64,000 bases of DNA from Burkholderia cepacia (GTDB lineage Bacteria > Pseudomonadota > Gammaproteobacteria > Burkholderiales > Burkholderiaceae): contig NZ_LDWR01000050.1 in NCBI RefSeq assembly GCF_001039005.1, positions 1 through 64,000 on the forward strand. Direction: 5' to 3'. Shown here one piece after another: positions 7,571-15,134 of this stretch. The position numbers and the translations under genes were made by a program. The notes under the pieces are model-generated. The model was not told the origin of the DNA, ran no database searches, and worked only from the letters and a program-made list of their open reading frames with translations. Each line of letters opens with the position of its first letter. Within the stretch, counting starts at the first letter, position 1.

Positions 7571-8998
7571 ATGAGTTCGATCGATCTGAACGCGGTTACG
7601 CCGGTATCGGCGCCCATCCGCTCCGCAAGCGACGTGGCGCGCCTGATCAATACGACGGACAGTTCCGTCAGCCATGCGCGGATGATCGTGTTGCTGGCGC
7701 TGGGCGGCGTGTTTCTCGATGCGTATGACCTGACGACGTTGTCCTACGGCATCGACGACGTAGCGCGTGAATTCGGCCTGACGCCCGCACTGACCGGGCT
7801 GGTCGGTTCGGCGATCATGATCGGCACGATCTTCGGCAGCCTGATCGGCGGATGGCTGACCGACAGGATCGGCCGTTACCAGGTGTTCATGGCCGACATG
7901 CTGTTTTTCGTGATCGCGGCGATCGCGGCCGGGCTTGCACCGAACGTGTGGGTGCTGATCGGCGCGCGCTTCGTGATGGGGCTCGGGGTCGGCATCGATC
8001 TGCCCGTCGCGATGGCGTTTCTCGCGGAATTCTCCCGGTTCGACGGCCGCGGCAACAAGGCGTCGCGGCTCGCCGCGTGGTGCCCGATGTGGTACGTGGC
8101 GTCGTCGGTCTGCTTCCTGCTGATCTTCGGCCTGTATTTCCTGCTGCCGGCCGAGCATGCGGGATGGCTGTGGCGTGCGTCGCTGATCTTCGGTGCCGTG
8201 CCCGCGCTCGTCATCATCCTGTTCCGGAATCGCTTCATGAACGAATCGCCGCTGTGGGCGGCGAACCAGGGCGACCTCGCCAATGCCGCGCGCATCCTTC
8301 GCGAGTCGTACGGCATTCACGCGCACGAAGCGGAGGATGCGCCGCGTGAACCGGGCCAGCCGCCCGTGCGGATAAGCATGCTGTTCCAGCGTCCGTATCT
8401 CGGGCGCACGATCGTCGCCAGCGTGATGAACCTGTGCATCCCGTTCGAATACACGGCGATTGCGTTCTTCCTGCCGTCGATCCTGTCGCAGTTTCTCGGC
8501 GCGGGCGTGTTCGAGACGATCGCGGCGTCGCTCGCGCTGAACGTCCTGTTCGCGTTGACCGGCGGCTTGCTGGGCATGCGCCTCGCGTATCGATATCCGT
8601 CGCGTCATGTGGCGATCGCGGGTTTCGCGCTGCAGTTCGTCGCGCTCGTCGCGCTTGCGCTGGCGGGGCATCCGCACGGCGCGCTCGCGATCGGCGTCGT
8701 GCTGCTGATGCTCGGCACCTGGCTGTTCGCCGAGGGTTTCGGACCGGGCGCGCAGATGATGATCTACCCCGCCTTGTCCTATCCGGCGGCGATCCGCGGC
8801 ACCGGCGTCGGGTTCGGGCGTTCGCTGTGCGGCATCGGCCAGGCGCTTGCGCTGTTCGTGCTGCCGATCCTGCAGGCCCGTCTCGGCACGGACATGTTCT
8901 GGGTCGTCGCGATCAGCGCGGCCACGCCGATCGTGTTCCTGTTGATCGTGCGTTACGAGCCGACGGCGCGCGACGTCGACGACGAGGACGGTGCGTGA
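7571..8998 (+). CDS. MFS transporter (aromatic-acid/sugar porter type)
   Basis: The 475-residue membrane protein of the major facilitator superfamily has twelve predicted segments, beginning near residue 37 (MIVLLALGGVFLDAYDLTTL). The D-x-x-D-L-x-x-x-S pattern near 49-56 and motif A GGWLTDRIGRY (near 94-104) are typical of the AAHS/sugar porter groups. A cytoplasmic central loop lies around 240-265. The AAGGAATCC just before the ATG is a good ribosome site. TTGACC at 7475-7480 could be a -35 box, but the -10 is poor. It lies at the end of the organosulfur region and is followed by a strong bidirectional terminator. It may take up an organic acid or an aryl/alkyl sulfur compound; the substrate is unknown. 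Confidence 0.88.
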   Translation: MSSIDLNAVTPVSAPIRSASDVARLINTTDSSVSHARMIVLLALGGVFLDAYDLTTLSYGIDDVAREFGLTPALTGLVGSAIMIGTIFGSLIGGWLTDRIGRYQVFMADMLFFVIAAIAAGLAPNVWVLIGARFVMGLGVGIDLPVAMAFLAEFSRFDGRGNKASRLAAWCPMWYVASSVCFLLIFGLYFLLPAEHAGWLWRASLIFGAVPALVIILFRNRFMNESPLWAANQGDLANAARILRESYGIHAHEAEDAPREPGQPPVRISMLFQRPYLGRTIVASVMNLCIPFEYTAIAFFLPSILSQFLGAGVFETIAASLALNVLFALTGGLLGMRLAYRYPSRHVAIAGFALQFVALVALALAGHPHGALAIGVVLLMLGTWLFAEGFGPGAQMMIYPALSYPAAIRGTGVGFGRSLCGIGQALALFVLPILQARLGTDMFWVVAISAATPIVFLLIVRYEPTARDVDDEDGA

Positions 8999-9034
8999 AC
9001 GCGCGCGGGGGCGTCAATGCCCGCTGGAAAACGC

Positions 9035-9066
9035 AAACGGCTTCGTCGAACCGCACGAAGCCGTTT
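9035..9066. terminator. bidirectional intrinsic terminator between convergent genes
   Basis: A perfect 12-bp inverted repeat, AAACGGCTTCGT (9035-9046) and ACGAAGCCGTTT (9055-9066), has an 8-base loop. The A-rich left arm and T-rich right arm give a U-rich tail in both directions. It sits between the convergent MFS gene (ends 8998) and the DszA-like gene (ends 9116). Confidence 0.85.
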
Positions 9067-9115
9067 GTGCTGAAGCCGGTCGACCCGCCAAGGGCAGGCC
9101 GGCCTCGACATCTCG

Positions 9116-10516
9116 CTACGCGCTGACCGCCTCCCGCTCGACATCGCGCTTGACCTGCTCGATATCGCGAAACCGTGCGGCCGGATGTTCGTCCGGCAAG
9201 CGCGCCGCGCCGCCGAACAGCTTCTCGCGCAGCGTGCCCGGCGCATACTGCGTCGGATAGACGCCGCGGCGCTGCAGTTCGGGAACGAGGTGGCGCACGA
9301 CGTCTTCGAACGTTTCGTGGGCCACCGCGTACGCGAGATTGAAACCGTCCACGTCGGTCTCGGCAACCCATTCCTGCAGGATGTCCGCCACGGTCGCCGC
9401 CGACCCGACGAACACCGGGCCCAGTCCGCCGATGCCGCCCCATGCCGCCAGCGCCTCGATCGTCCATGCGGTGTCGCCGCCCGACAGGTGCTCGACCGCC
9501 GAAACGATCGCGTTCGTTTCGACGCGCCTGACGGGATCGGTCGGCGCGTACTCGCCGAAGTCGATGCCGGTCCAGCCGGACATGAACACCAGCGAGCCGT
9601 CGTACGACACATAGCGGCGGTACTCGTCGAACTTGGCCTGCGCCTTCTCGTCGGTTTCGTCGACGATCACCGTGACGAGGTTGTAGATCAGCACCTTGCG
9701 CGGATCGCGTCCCGCGGCGGCGGCCTGCGCGCGCACGTCGGCCACGTAGCGCGCGAGCTGCTCGCGGGACGGCGCGGCGACGAACACGCATTCCGCGTGC
9801 TGCGCGGCGAACGTCTTGCCGGGGCCGGACGCGCCGGCCTGGAACAGCACCGGCGTGCGCTGCGGCGAGGGTTCGCACAGATGGTAGCCGGGGACGTCGA
9901 AGAAGCGGCCCTTGTGACCGATCTCGTGCACCTTCCCGGGATGCGTGAACACGCGGCCGTCACGATCGCGCACCACCGCGCCGTCTTCCCAGCTGCCTTC
10001 GAACAGCTTGTACAGTACCTCGACGTATTCGGCCGCGACCGCATAACGATCGTCGTGCGTGCGCAAACCGTGATCGCCGACGTTCTTCGCGCCGCTTTCC
10101 AGGTAGGACGTGACGATGTTCCAGGCGAGCCGGCCCTTGGTGTGATGGTCGGCGGTCGACAGCCGGCGCGCGAACGTGTACGGGTGCTCGAACGTCGTCG
10201 ACGCGGTGATGCCGATGCCGAGATGCTCGGTCGCCATCGCGATCGGCGCGGCGAGCTGCAGCGGATCGTTGACCGGGATCTGCGCGGCCTGGTGCAGCGC
10301 GTGGTAGTTGCTGCCCTGGTAGACGTCGTAATAGCCGATCACGTCCGCGATGAAGATCGCGTCGAAGATTCCGCGCTCGAGCACGCGGGCGAGGTCGGTC
10401 CAGTAGTCGAGATCCTTGTACTGCCACGAACGGTCGCGCGGGTGCGCCCACAGGCCGGGCGACTGGTGGCCGACGCAGTTCATCTCGAACGCGTTGAAGC
10501 GGATGGCCTTGCTCAT
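9116..10516 (-). CDS. DszA/DmoA-like FMN-dependent monooxygenase
   Basis: The 466-residue protein is of the NtaA/SnaA/DszA family. The N-terminal block MNCVGHQSPGLW (residues 12-23) is characteristic of the subgroup that contains dibenzothiophene-sulfone monooxygenase and dimethylsulfide monooxygenase. The GRLAWNIVTSYL flavin-site block and RTPVLFQAGASGPGK are also present. Members cleave C-S bonds using FMNH2 supplied by a separate reductase; none is visible nearby. The start overlaps the stop of the upstream DszC-like gene by four bases (10513-10516), so the two are translated together, as in Dsz-type sequential oxidation of a sulfide/sulfone. Together with the LLM genes further left it indicates sulfur acquisition from organic sources. 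The substrate cannot be fixed. Confidence 0.88.
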   Translation of the reverse strand: MSKAIRFNAFEMNCVGHQSPGLWAHPRDRSWQYKDLDYWTDLARVLERGIFDAIFIADVIGYYDVYQGSNYHALHQAAQIPVNDPLQLAAPIAMATEHLGIGITASTTFEHPYTFARRLSTADHHTKGRLAWNIVTSYLESGAKNVGDHGLRTHDDRYAVAAEYVEVLYKLFEGSWEDGAVVRDRDGRVFTHPGKVHEIGHKGRFFDVPGYHLCEPSPQRTPVLFQAGASGPGKTFAAQHAECVFVAAPSREQLARYVADVRAQAAAAGRDPRKVLIYNLVTVIVDETDEKAQAKFDEYRRYVSYDGSLVFMSGWTGIDFGEYAPTDPVRRVETNAIVSAVEHLSGGDTAWTIEALAAWGGIGGLGPVFVGSAATVADILQEWVAETDVDGFNLAYAVAHETFEDVVRHLVPELQRRGVYPTQYAPGTLREKLFGGAARLPDEHPAARFRDIEQVKRDVEREAVSA

Positions 10517-11772
10517 TGCGCGACTCCCGGTTCCGTGCTCGCGGGTGCGCCGCTGCCGACACGCCAGACGAACGGCGGCGTGCGGCCGTTGATGATCCAG
10601 TCGCCGACGATCCGGGCCTTGTAGACCAGCGGATTGTGCGACGACACGGTACGCGCGTTACGCCAATGCCGGTCGAGCGCGGTCGTGCTGCGCGTGGCGG
10701 ACGCGCCGAGCGCATCGAACAGGCGCGTCGCGGCGCGCAGCACGAGTTCGGACACGACGAGCTGGCTCTGCGCGGATTCGATCTCGGCCGTGACGTTCGC
10801 GTCGTGCTCGGCCTGTTCGTCGCCGCCGAAGCGCGCTGCGTAGGCCAGCTGCAGCGGCTGTGCAGCGCGCAGCGCGAGCGCGTCGGCCGCATAGGCCCAC
10901 GACGCGATCTCGCCGATCACCTGCTGCAGCTGCGCGTCGTCGCCCGCACGCGACGCGTTGCCGTGGCTGTACACGCGGGTGCGCGTGCGCACGAGTTCGC
11001 CCGCGTCGCGCACGATCGCGTGGCCGATGCCGGCCAGCGTCGCGACGTGGAACAGTTGGTAGAACGCGGTCTGGTACTTGAAGCGGCGTGAGAAATCGAT
11101 CACGTTGTCGGCGTCGATCGCCGCATTCTCGAAGCGCGTCGTGCCGCTACCGGTGGTTGTCTGGCCGAAGCCGTCCCAGTCGTCCTTGCGGATCACGCCG
11201 GGTTGCGCGGTCGCGACGGCGACGATCACGTCGCTGCCGTCGTACGCGCGCTGCGCGAACACGTCGATCCAGTCGGCGAACAGGCTGCCGGTGCTGTAGA
11301 ACTTCCGCCCGTTCAGCACAAGGCGGCCGTCTTGCTCCGACACCTTCGTGACGGTCTGGCCGAGCGGCACGTCGCCGGCTTCCGACCATGCGTTGCCGAC
11401 GAGCTGGCCGCTTGCGAAGCGGTCGAACCAGATCGTGCGTTGCGGGCCGGACGGTGCGTTCAGCCAGTCCTCGACGAACGCGAAGTGCCCGCGCAGCGCC
11501 TGCGGCAGATTGGAATCGGCGGCGGCGAGCTCGATCAGCAACCGGAACAGCTGCGGCAGCGATGCGCCGGCGCCGCCGTCCCGTACCGGCAGCCGTACCG
11601 CGCCGAAGCCGGCTGCCTTCAGCCAGCTGATCGCTTCGTGCGGCAGTTCGCGGCGGCGTTCGCGTTCGGCGGTGCCTGCGGCGATGCGGTCGAATATCGG
11701 CCGGAACCGGCTCGCGAGTGCGTCGTAGTCGGTGCCGGTGGAAAGGTCGGGGTCTGCGTGCGACGAAGTCAT
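10513..11772 (-). CDS. DszC/SfnC-like acyl-CoA-dehydrogenase-fold monooxygenase
   Basis: The 419-residue protein has an acyl-CoA dehydrogenase fold. The C-terminal block DRHWRNARTVSSHNPLVYK is diagnostic for the flavin-dependent monooxygenase subgroup around DszC (dibenzothiophene monooxygenase) and SfnC, which bind reduced FMN and oxygenate rather than dehydrogenate. Other support includes the GRKFYSTGSLFADW block near 149-162 and the DDWDGFGQTTTGSGTT block. The usual catalytic glutamate of true acyl-CoA dehydrogenases is not evident. GAGG lies nine bases before the ATG at 11772, and a promoter is visible at 11814-11865. It is the first gene of a two-gene operon with the DszA-like enzyme and has a paralogue transcribed divergently from 12065. 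Confidence 0.88.
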   Translation of the reverse strand: MTSSHADPDLSTGTDYDALASRFRPIFDRIAAGTAERERRRELPHEAISWLKAAGFGAVRLPVRDGGAGASLPQLFRLLIELAAADSNLPQALRGHFAFVEDWLNAPSGPQRTIWFDRFASGQLVGNAWSEAGDVPLGQTVTKVSEQDGRLVLNGRKFYSTGSLFADWIDVFAQRAYDGSDVIVAVATAQPGVIRKDDWDGFGQTTTGSGTTRFENAAIDADNVIDFSRRFKYQTAFYQLFHVATLAGIGHAIVRDAGELVRTRTRVYSHGNASRAGDDAQLQQVIGEIASWAYAADALALRAAQPLQLAYAARFGGDEQAEHDANVTAEIESAQSQLVVSELVLRAATRLFDALGASATRSTTALDRHWRNARTVSSHNPLVYKARIVGDWIINGRTPPFVWRVGSGAPASTEPGVAQ

Positions 11773-11813
11773 GCGGTTTTCCTCGAAGGGCGGGGCCGTT
11801 TGCCGGGCAGGCC

Positions 11814-11865
11814 AGTATAGGAAGCGCGGCGCGGGCGTTCCAATAACCGATTCGCAGATCGTTAT
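11814..11865 (-). promoter_or_regulatory. sulfur-regulon-like promoter, copy 2 (minus strand)
   Basis: Read on the minus strand, GAATCG is followed 34 bases later by a -10 box TATACT (plus-strand 11814-11819), the same distance as in the promoters at 5633 and 11972. TTGGAA (11838-11843) is a possible -35 with an 18-base spacer. An inverted repeat ATAACCGAT/ATCGTTAT spans 11843-11865 and has the size and symmetry of a LysR-family site. It would drive the DszC/DszA-like operon. Confidence 0.5.
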
Positions 11866-11971
11866 CGTCGATCGGCATTACGCGAGCAGGCCGGGGACGC
11901 ATCGGCGCCCGGGCATCGATTGCGACGCCGAAGCGCGCTGTCGCCAGGCGGGAATCGCGATGTCATTTGTC

Positions 11972-12033
11972 ATCCGAAGGAATATCGTTACGAGAATCGC
12001 TCGGTTTGCCGGCCCGCGACGCGCTGCTAGATT
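11972..12033 (+). promoter_or_regulatory. sulfur-regulon-like promoter, copy 3
   Basis: ATCCGAAGGAATAT (11972-11985), GAATCGC (11994-12000), TTGCCG (12006-12011) and TAGATT (12028-12033) repeat the order and exact distances seen at 5633-5694. The distance to the start codon at 12065 leaves a leader of about 25-30 bases with a good AGGAG site at 12053-12057. It lies back to back with copy 2, so one regulator could act on both divergent transcripts. Confidence 0.6.
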
Positions 12034-12064
12034 GAACGCTTTCGCCATTCGACAGGAGAGTTCG

Positions 12065-13303
12065 ATGTCAGAGACGAGCACCACGATTCAGGCGCGGCCG
12101 GCCGATGCGAAACCGCAGGTGGCCCGGGTGATCGCCGACGACGCGCAGGCGATCGCCGCCGCGCATGCGCTTGCGCAGCGGCTCGCGGAGGGCGCGGCCG
12201 AGCGGGATCGGGAGCGCCGGTTGCCGCGCGACGAGATCGAATGGTTTTCGCAGTCGGGGCTCTGGGCGATCACGGTGCCGAAGGCATACGGCGGCGCGGG
12301 TGTATCGCATGTGACGCTCGTCGAGGTGATCAGGATCGTCGCGGCCGCCGATGCGTCGCTCGGGCAGCTGCCGCAGAATCATTTCGGGCTGGTCGACGTG
12401 ATCGCGCTGACCGGCACCGACGCGCAGAAGCGCCATTTCTTCGCGGAAGTGCTGAGCGGCAAGCGGTTCGGCAACGGCTTCTCGGAGAAGGGCACGAAGC
12501 ACGTGCTCGATCTGAAGACGTGCGTGCGCCGCGACGGCGGCGACTATGTCGTCGACGGCACGAAGTTCTACTCGACGGGCGCGCTGTTCGCGCATTACGT
12601 ACCGGTGCTCGGCCTCGACGACGCGCGGCAGGCGTGGCTTGCCTACGTGCCGCAACCGACGCCGGGGCTGACCGTGATCGACGACTGGTCGGGGTTCGGC
12701 CAGCGCACGACCGCGAGCGGCACGGTGGTGCTCGACGGCGTGCGCGTGCCCGCATCGCACGTGTTGCCCGCGCAGCGCGTGTCGGACGAGCCGACGCTCA
12801 ACGGCCCGCTGTCGCAGATCATCCAGGCGGCAATCGATGCCGGCATTGCCGAGGCGGCCATCGACGATACGCTGGCGTTCGTGCGTACCCGCACGCGGCC
12901 GTGGGTCGACAGCGGCGTCGAGCGGGCGGCCGACGATCCGCTGATCCTTCGCGAGATCGGCCGTCTGCACGTCCAGCTTCACGCGGCGCAAGCGCTGCTC
13001 GAACGGGCGGCGCGCACGCTCGACGAGATCGGCGCGCGCGGCACGGTGACCGAGGACGATGTTGCGCGCGCATCCGTCGCGGTCGGCGAAGCGAAGGTGC
13101 TGACGACCGAGATCGCACTGCTCGCGGGCGAAAAGCTGTTCGAGCTGGCCGGCACGCAATCGACGCTCGCCGAGCACAACCTCGACCGGCACTGGCGCAA
13201 CGCGCGCACGCATACGCTGCACGATCCGGTGCGCTGGAAATATCACCTGGTCGGTAACTACTACCTGAACGGCGTGCGTCCGGCGCGCCATGCGTGGAAT
13301 TGA
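12065..13303 (+). CDS. second DszC/SfnC-like acyl-CoA-dehydrogenase-fold monooxygenase
   Basis: The 412-residue paralogue of the divergent gene at 10513-11772 shares the HWRNARTHTLHDPVRWKY block at its C-terminus, DGTKFYSTGALFAHY, and DDWSGFGQRTTASGT. These place it in the reduced-flavin monooxygenase branch (DszC, SfnC) rather than among beta-oxidation dehydrogenases. The frame is open upstream to 11732, but the promoter -10 box at 12028 and the AGGAG at 12053 fix the start at 12065. It stands alone: the next gene on the right, a GNAT acetyltransferase, begins 260 bases later and no clear terminator was found between them. It probably works with one of the nearby FMN enzymes on a related sulfur compound. 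Confidence 0.87.
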   Translation: MSETSTTIQARPADAKPQVARVIADDAQAIAAAHALAQRLAEGAAERDRERRLPRDEIEWFSQSGLWAITVPKAYGGAGVSHVTLVEVIRIVAAADASLGQLPQNHFGLVDVIALTGTDAQKRHFFAEVLSGKRFGNGFSEKGTKHVLDLKTCVRRDGGDYVVDGTKFYSTGALFAHYVPVLGLDDARQAWLAYVPQPTPGLTVIDDWSGFGQRTTASGTVVLDGVRVPASHVLPAQRVSDEPTLNGPLSQIIQAAIDAGIAEAAIDDTLAFVRTRTRPWVDSGVERAADDPLILREIGRLHVQLHAAQALLERAARTLDEIGARGTVTEDDVARASVAVGEAKVLTTEIALLAGEKLFELAGTQSTLAEHNLDRHWRNARTHTLHDPVRWKYHLVGNYYLNGVRPARHAWN

Positions 13304-13563
13304 GTCGCTCGCGATCCGGATGCTGACCGACGGGCGTGTCGCACCGTAGACGGTGGTCCTTCATCGAAGCGAGCGCCCGACCGGCGGCGGGTTCGTCGCC
13401 GCAAGAAAATCGTTCGGCTGCTCGTGTTTGTACCGGTCGATCCCGCTCGCCGGACGGGCCGGCGTTGGCCCGCGGGTCATTCGACATCGCTGGCCGGATC
13501 GCCGACAATCCGGCGTGTGCACCGCGCCCGCGCGTGCAAGGCCCGCCCGAGAGAGTCTCCCCC

Positions 13564-14094
13564 ATGACCGGAATATCCATCAGGTCCGCCAACCTGGACG
13601 ACGCGCAGGCGATCGCCGATTTTCACGTGAAGGTCTGGCGGCATACCTATCGGGATCTCGCACCCGCGCAAGCGCACGCCGTCCTCGACGAGGACTATCG
13701 CGGCAGGACATGGAAGGAAAAGCTGGCGTCGAACGACGGCAACCAGCTGGTGCTCATTGCTGAGTCCGACGGCAGGATCGTCGGAATCGGCGCGGCCGGC
13801 GCGCCGTCGGAACCGATCTTCGGCGGCCGGGGCGAGATCAAGTTCCTGTATGTCGATCCTGAATTCAAGCGTCGCGGCATCGGCCGCACGCTGCTTGCAC
13901 AGCTCGCGACGCATTTGGGAAAGTTGCGGTATCAGGGCGCCGCGTTGAGTGTCGTCAAGGGAAACGCGTCTGCGATCGCCTTCTACGAGGCGCTGAATGG
14001 CCGGCTTGCAGGCGAGTACATCGATGCGGGGCCGATCTGGCGATCGCAGAACATCGTCATGGTGTGGGACGACCTGACGAATCTCATCGGCTGA
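13564..14094 (+). CDS. GNAT-family N-acetyltransferase
   Basis: The 176-residue product has a single Gcn5-related acetyltransferase domain. The acetyl-CoA-binding motif A is visible as YVDPEFKRRGIGRTLL with RRGIGR at residues 103-108, followed by NASAIAFYEALNGR, the usual C-terminal motif. It would transfer an acetyl group from acetyl-CoA to an amine of unknown identity in the cytosol. The frame is open upstream to 13336, but only from the ATG at 13564 does it match the family; GAGAG precedes it by about 10 bases. It ends 35 bases before the convergent LysR gene. The 260-base gap on its left holds no feature I can support. Confidence 0.85.
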   Translation: MTGISIRSANLDDAQAIADFHVKVWRHTYRDLAPAQAHAVLDEDYRGRTWKEKLASNDGNQLVLIAESDGRIVGIGAAGAPSEPIFGGRGEIKFLYVDPEFKRRGIGRTLLAQLATHLGKLRYQGAALSVVKGNASAIAFYEALNGRLAGEYIDAGPIWRSQNIVMVWDDLTNLIG

Positions 14095-14129
14095 CCTCAA
14101 CCCCGCCTGATCCCGCCCGACGACGTACA

Positions 14130-15008
14130 TCACGCGAGGCAGGCACGCAGCCACGACGTGAACGCGGTCACGAGCGGCGTCTCGGTCAGCTCGTGACGCG
14201 TGACGAGATAGTACGCATGGCGTGACGGCACCGTTGCGCTGAACGGCCGCACGAGCGTGCCGTCGATCAGGTCGTCGCGCACCGACAGGCTGTCGCCGAG
14301 CGCGACGCCTTGCCCGTGCACCGCGGCTTCGACGCCGATGTGCGCGTTGCCGATTTCGAGGATGCGGATGCCCGGCAGCTTGTCGGCGTTCGCTTCCGCC
14401 AGCCAGCGCATCCACGAGCCCGCATGCTCGCAGAACAGCGTGCGTCCCGCGAGATCCTGCACCTTGCGGATCGCATCGGGCCCGTTCATCAACGCCGGGC
14501 TCACGACCGGGAACAGCGCCGGATGCTCGAGTAGCTCGACGCGCCGGTTGCGCCAGTTGCCTTCCCCATAGCGGATGCAGACGTCGACGTCCGACGAATA
14601 GATCTCGCGATCGTCGTTCGACGGAATCACCTTCAGATGAATGCCCGGATAACGCTCGAGAAAATCGCCGATGTGCCGGGCGAGCCAGCGCGATGTCAGC
14701 GACAGCGGCGTCGACACGACGAGATCGCCGACGGCGACCGGCGAATCGAGCCTGACGGTGGCGTTCGCGATCATGTCGAACGCGGCGCCGACCGGCTCCA
14801 GCAGCGCCTCGCCTTCGGGCGTGAGCTTCACGCGCGCCTTTGATCGGACGAATAGCGCGACGCCGAGCGTGCTTTCGAGAATGCGGATCTGGTGGCTGAC
14901 CGCGCTCGCGGTCACGTGGAGTTCGTCGGCCGCCGCCGACACGGTGCCACGCCGGGCGGCGGCTTCGAATGCGCGAAGCGGGTTCAGCGGGGGCAGGCGG
15001 TTGCGCAT
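14130..15008 (-). CDS. LysR-family transcriptional regulator (GcvA-like)
   Basis: The 292-residue regulator has an N-terminal winged helix-turn-helix: the PLNPLRAFEAAARRGTVSAA stretch, then ELHVTASAVSHQIRILE as the recognition region. A LysR substrate-binding domain from about residue 90 follows, with the STPLSLTSRWLARHIGDFLERYPGI block typical of the GcvA subgroup. An in-frame ATG at 15050 would add 14 residues. I prefer 15008 because GcvA-type proteins begin just before the R-LPPLN segment, but neither start has a strong ribosome site. It is transcribed divergently from the C-N lyase/ABC transporter operon and is its probable regulator. The inverted repeat at 15061-15090 lies in the shared control region. 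Confidence 0.85.
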   Translation of the reverse strand: MRNRLPPLNPLRAFEAAARRGTVSAAADELHVTASAVSHQIRILESTLGVALFVRSKARVKLTPEGEALLEPVGAAFDMIANATVRLDSPVAVGDLVVSTPLSLTSRWLARHIGDFLERYPGIHLKVIPSNDDREIYSSDVDVCIRYGEGNWRNRRVELLEHPALFPVVSPALMNGPDAIRKVQDLAGRTLFCEHAGSWMRWLAEANADKLPGIRILEIGNAHIGVEAAVHGQGVALGDSLSVRDDLIDGTLVRPFSATVPSRHAYYLVTRHELTETPLVTAFTSWLRACLA

Positions 15009-15060
15009 CGGTGGGTGCGTCGGAGGCGACGGTGCTGAGAAAAATTCCATTTAAGCGGAG

Positions 15061-15090
15061 TCAATTTCTCGCTACAACAAAAAAAATTGA
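15061..15090. promoter_or_regulatory. candidate LysR operator in the divergent promoter region
   Basis: TCAATTT (15061-15067) and AAATTGA (15084-15090) form a 7-bp inverted repeat with a 16-base A-rich spacer, in the middle of the divergent region between the LysR gene and the C-N lyase gene. Its T-N11-A-like symmetry and location fit an activator site. TACAGT at 15096-15101 is a possible -10 for the operon. Confidence 0.45.
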
Positions 15091-15134
15091 ATGCCTACAG
15101 TGGGGGCAATCCAACCGAGTCGAGGTCGACCGCA

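Noticed and set aside
11147..11902. Minus-strand frame in another phase over the DszC-like gene
   Set aside because: Overlaps the recognised gene and is arginine-rich; the family match is in the other phase.
15050..15050. Alternative ATG start for the LysR gene at 15050
   Set aside because: Adds 14 residues that GcvA-type regulators lack and has no ribosome site, though it cannot be excluded.
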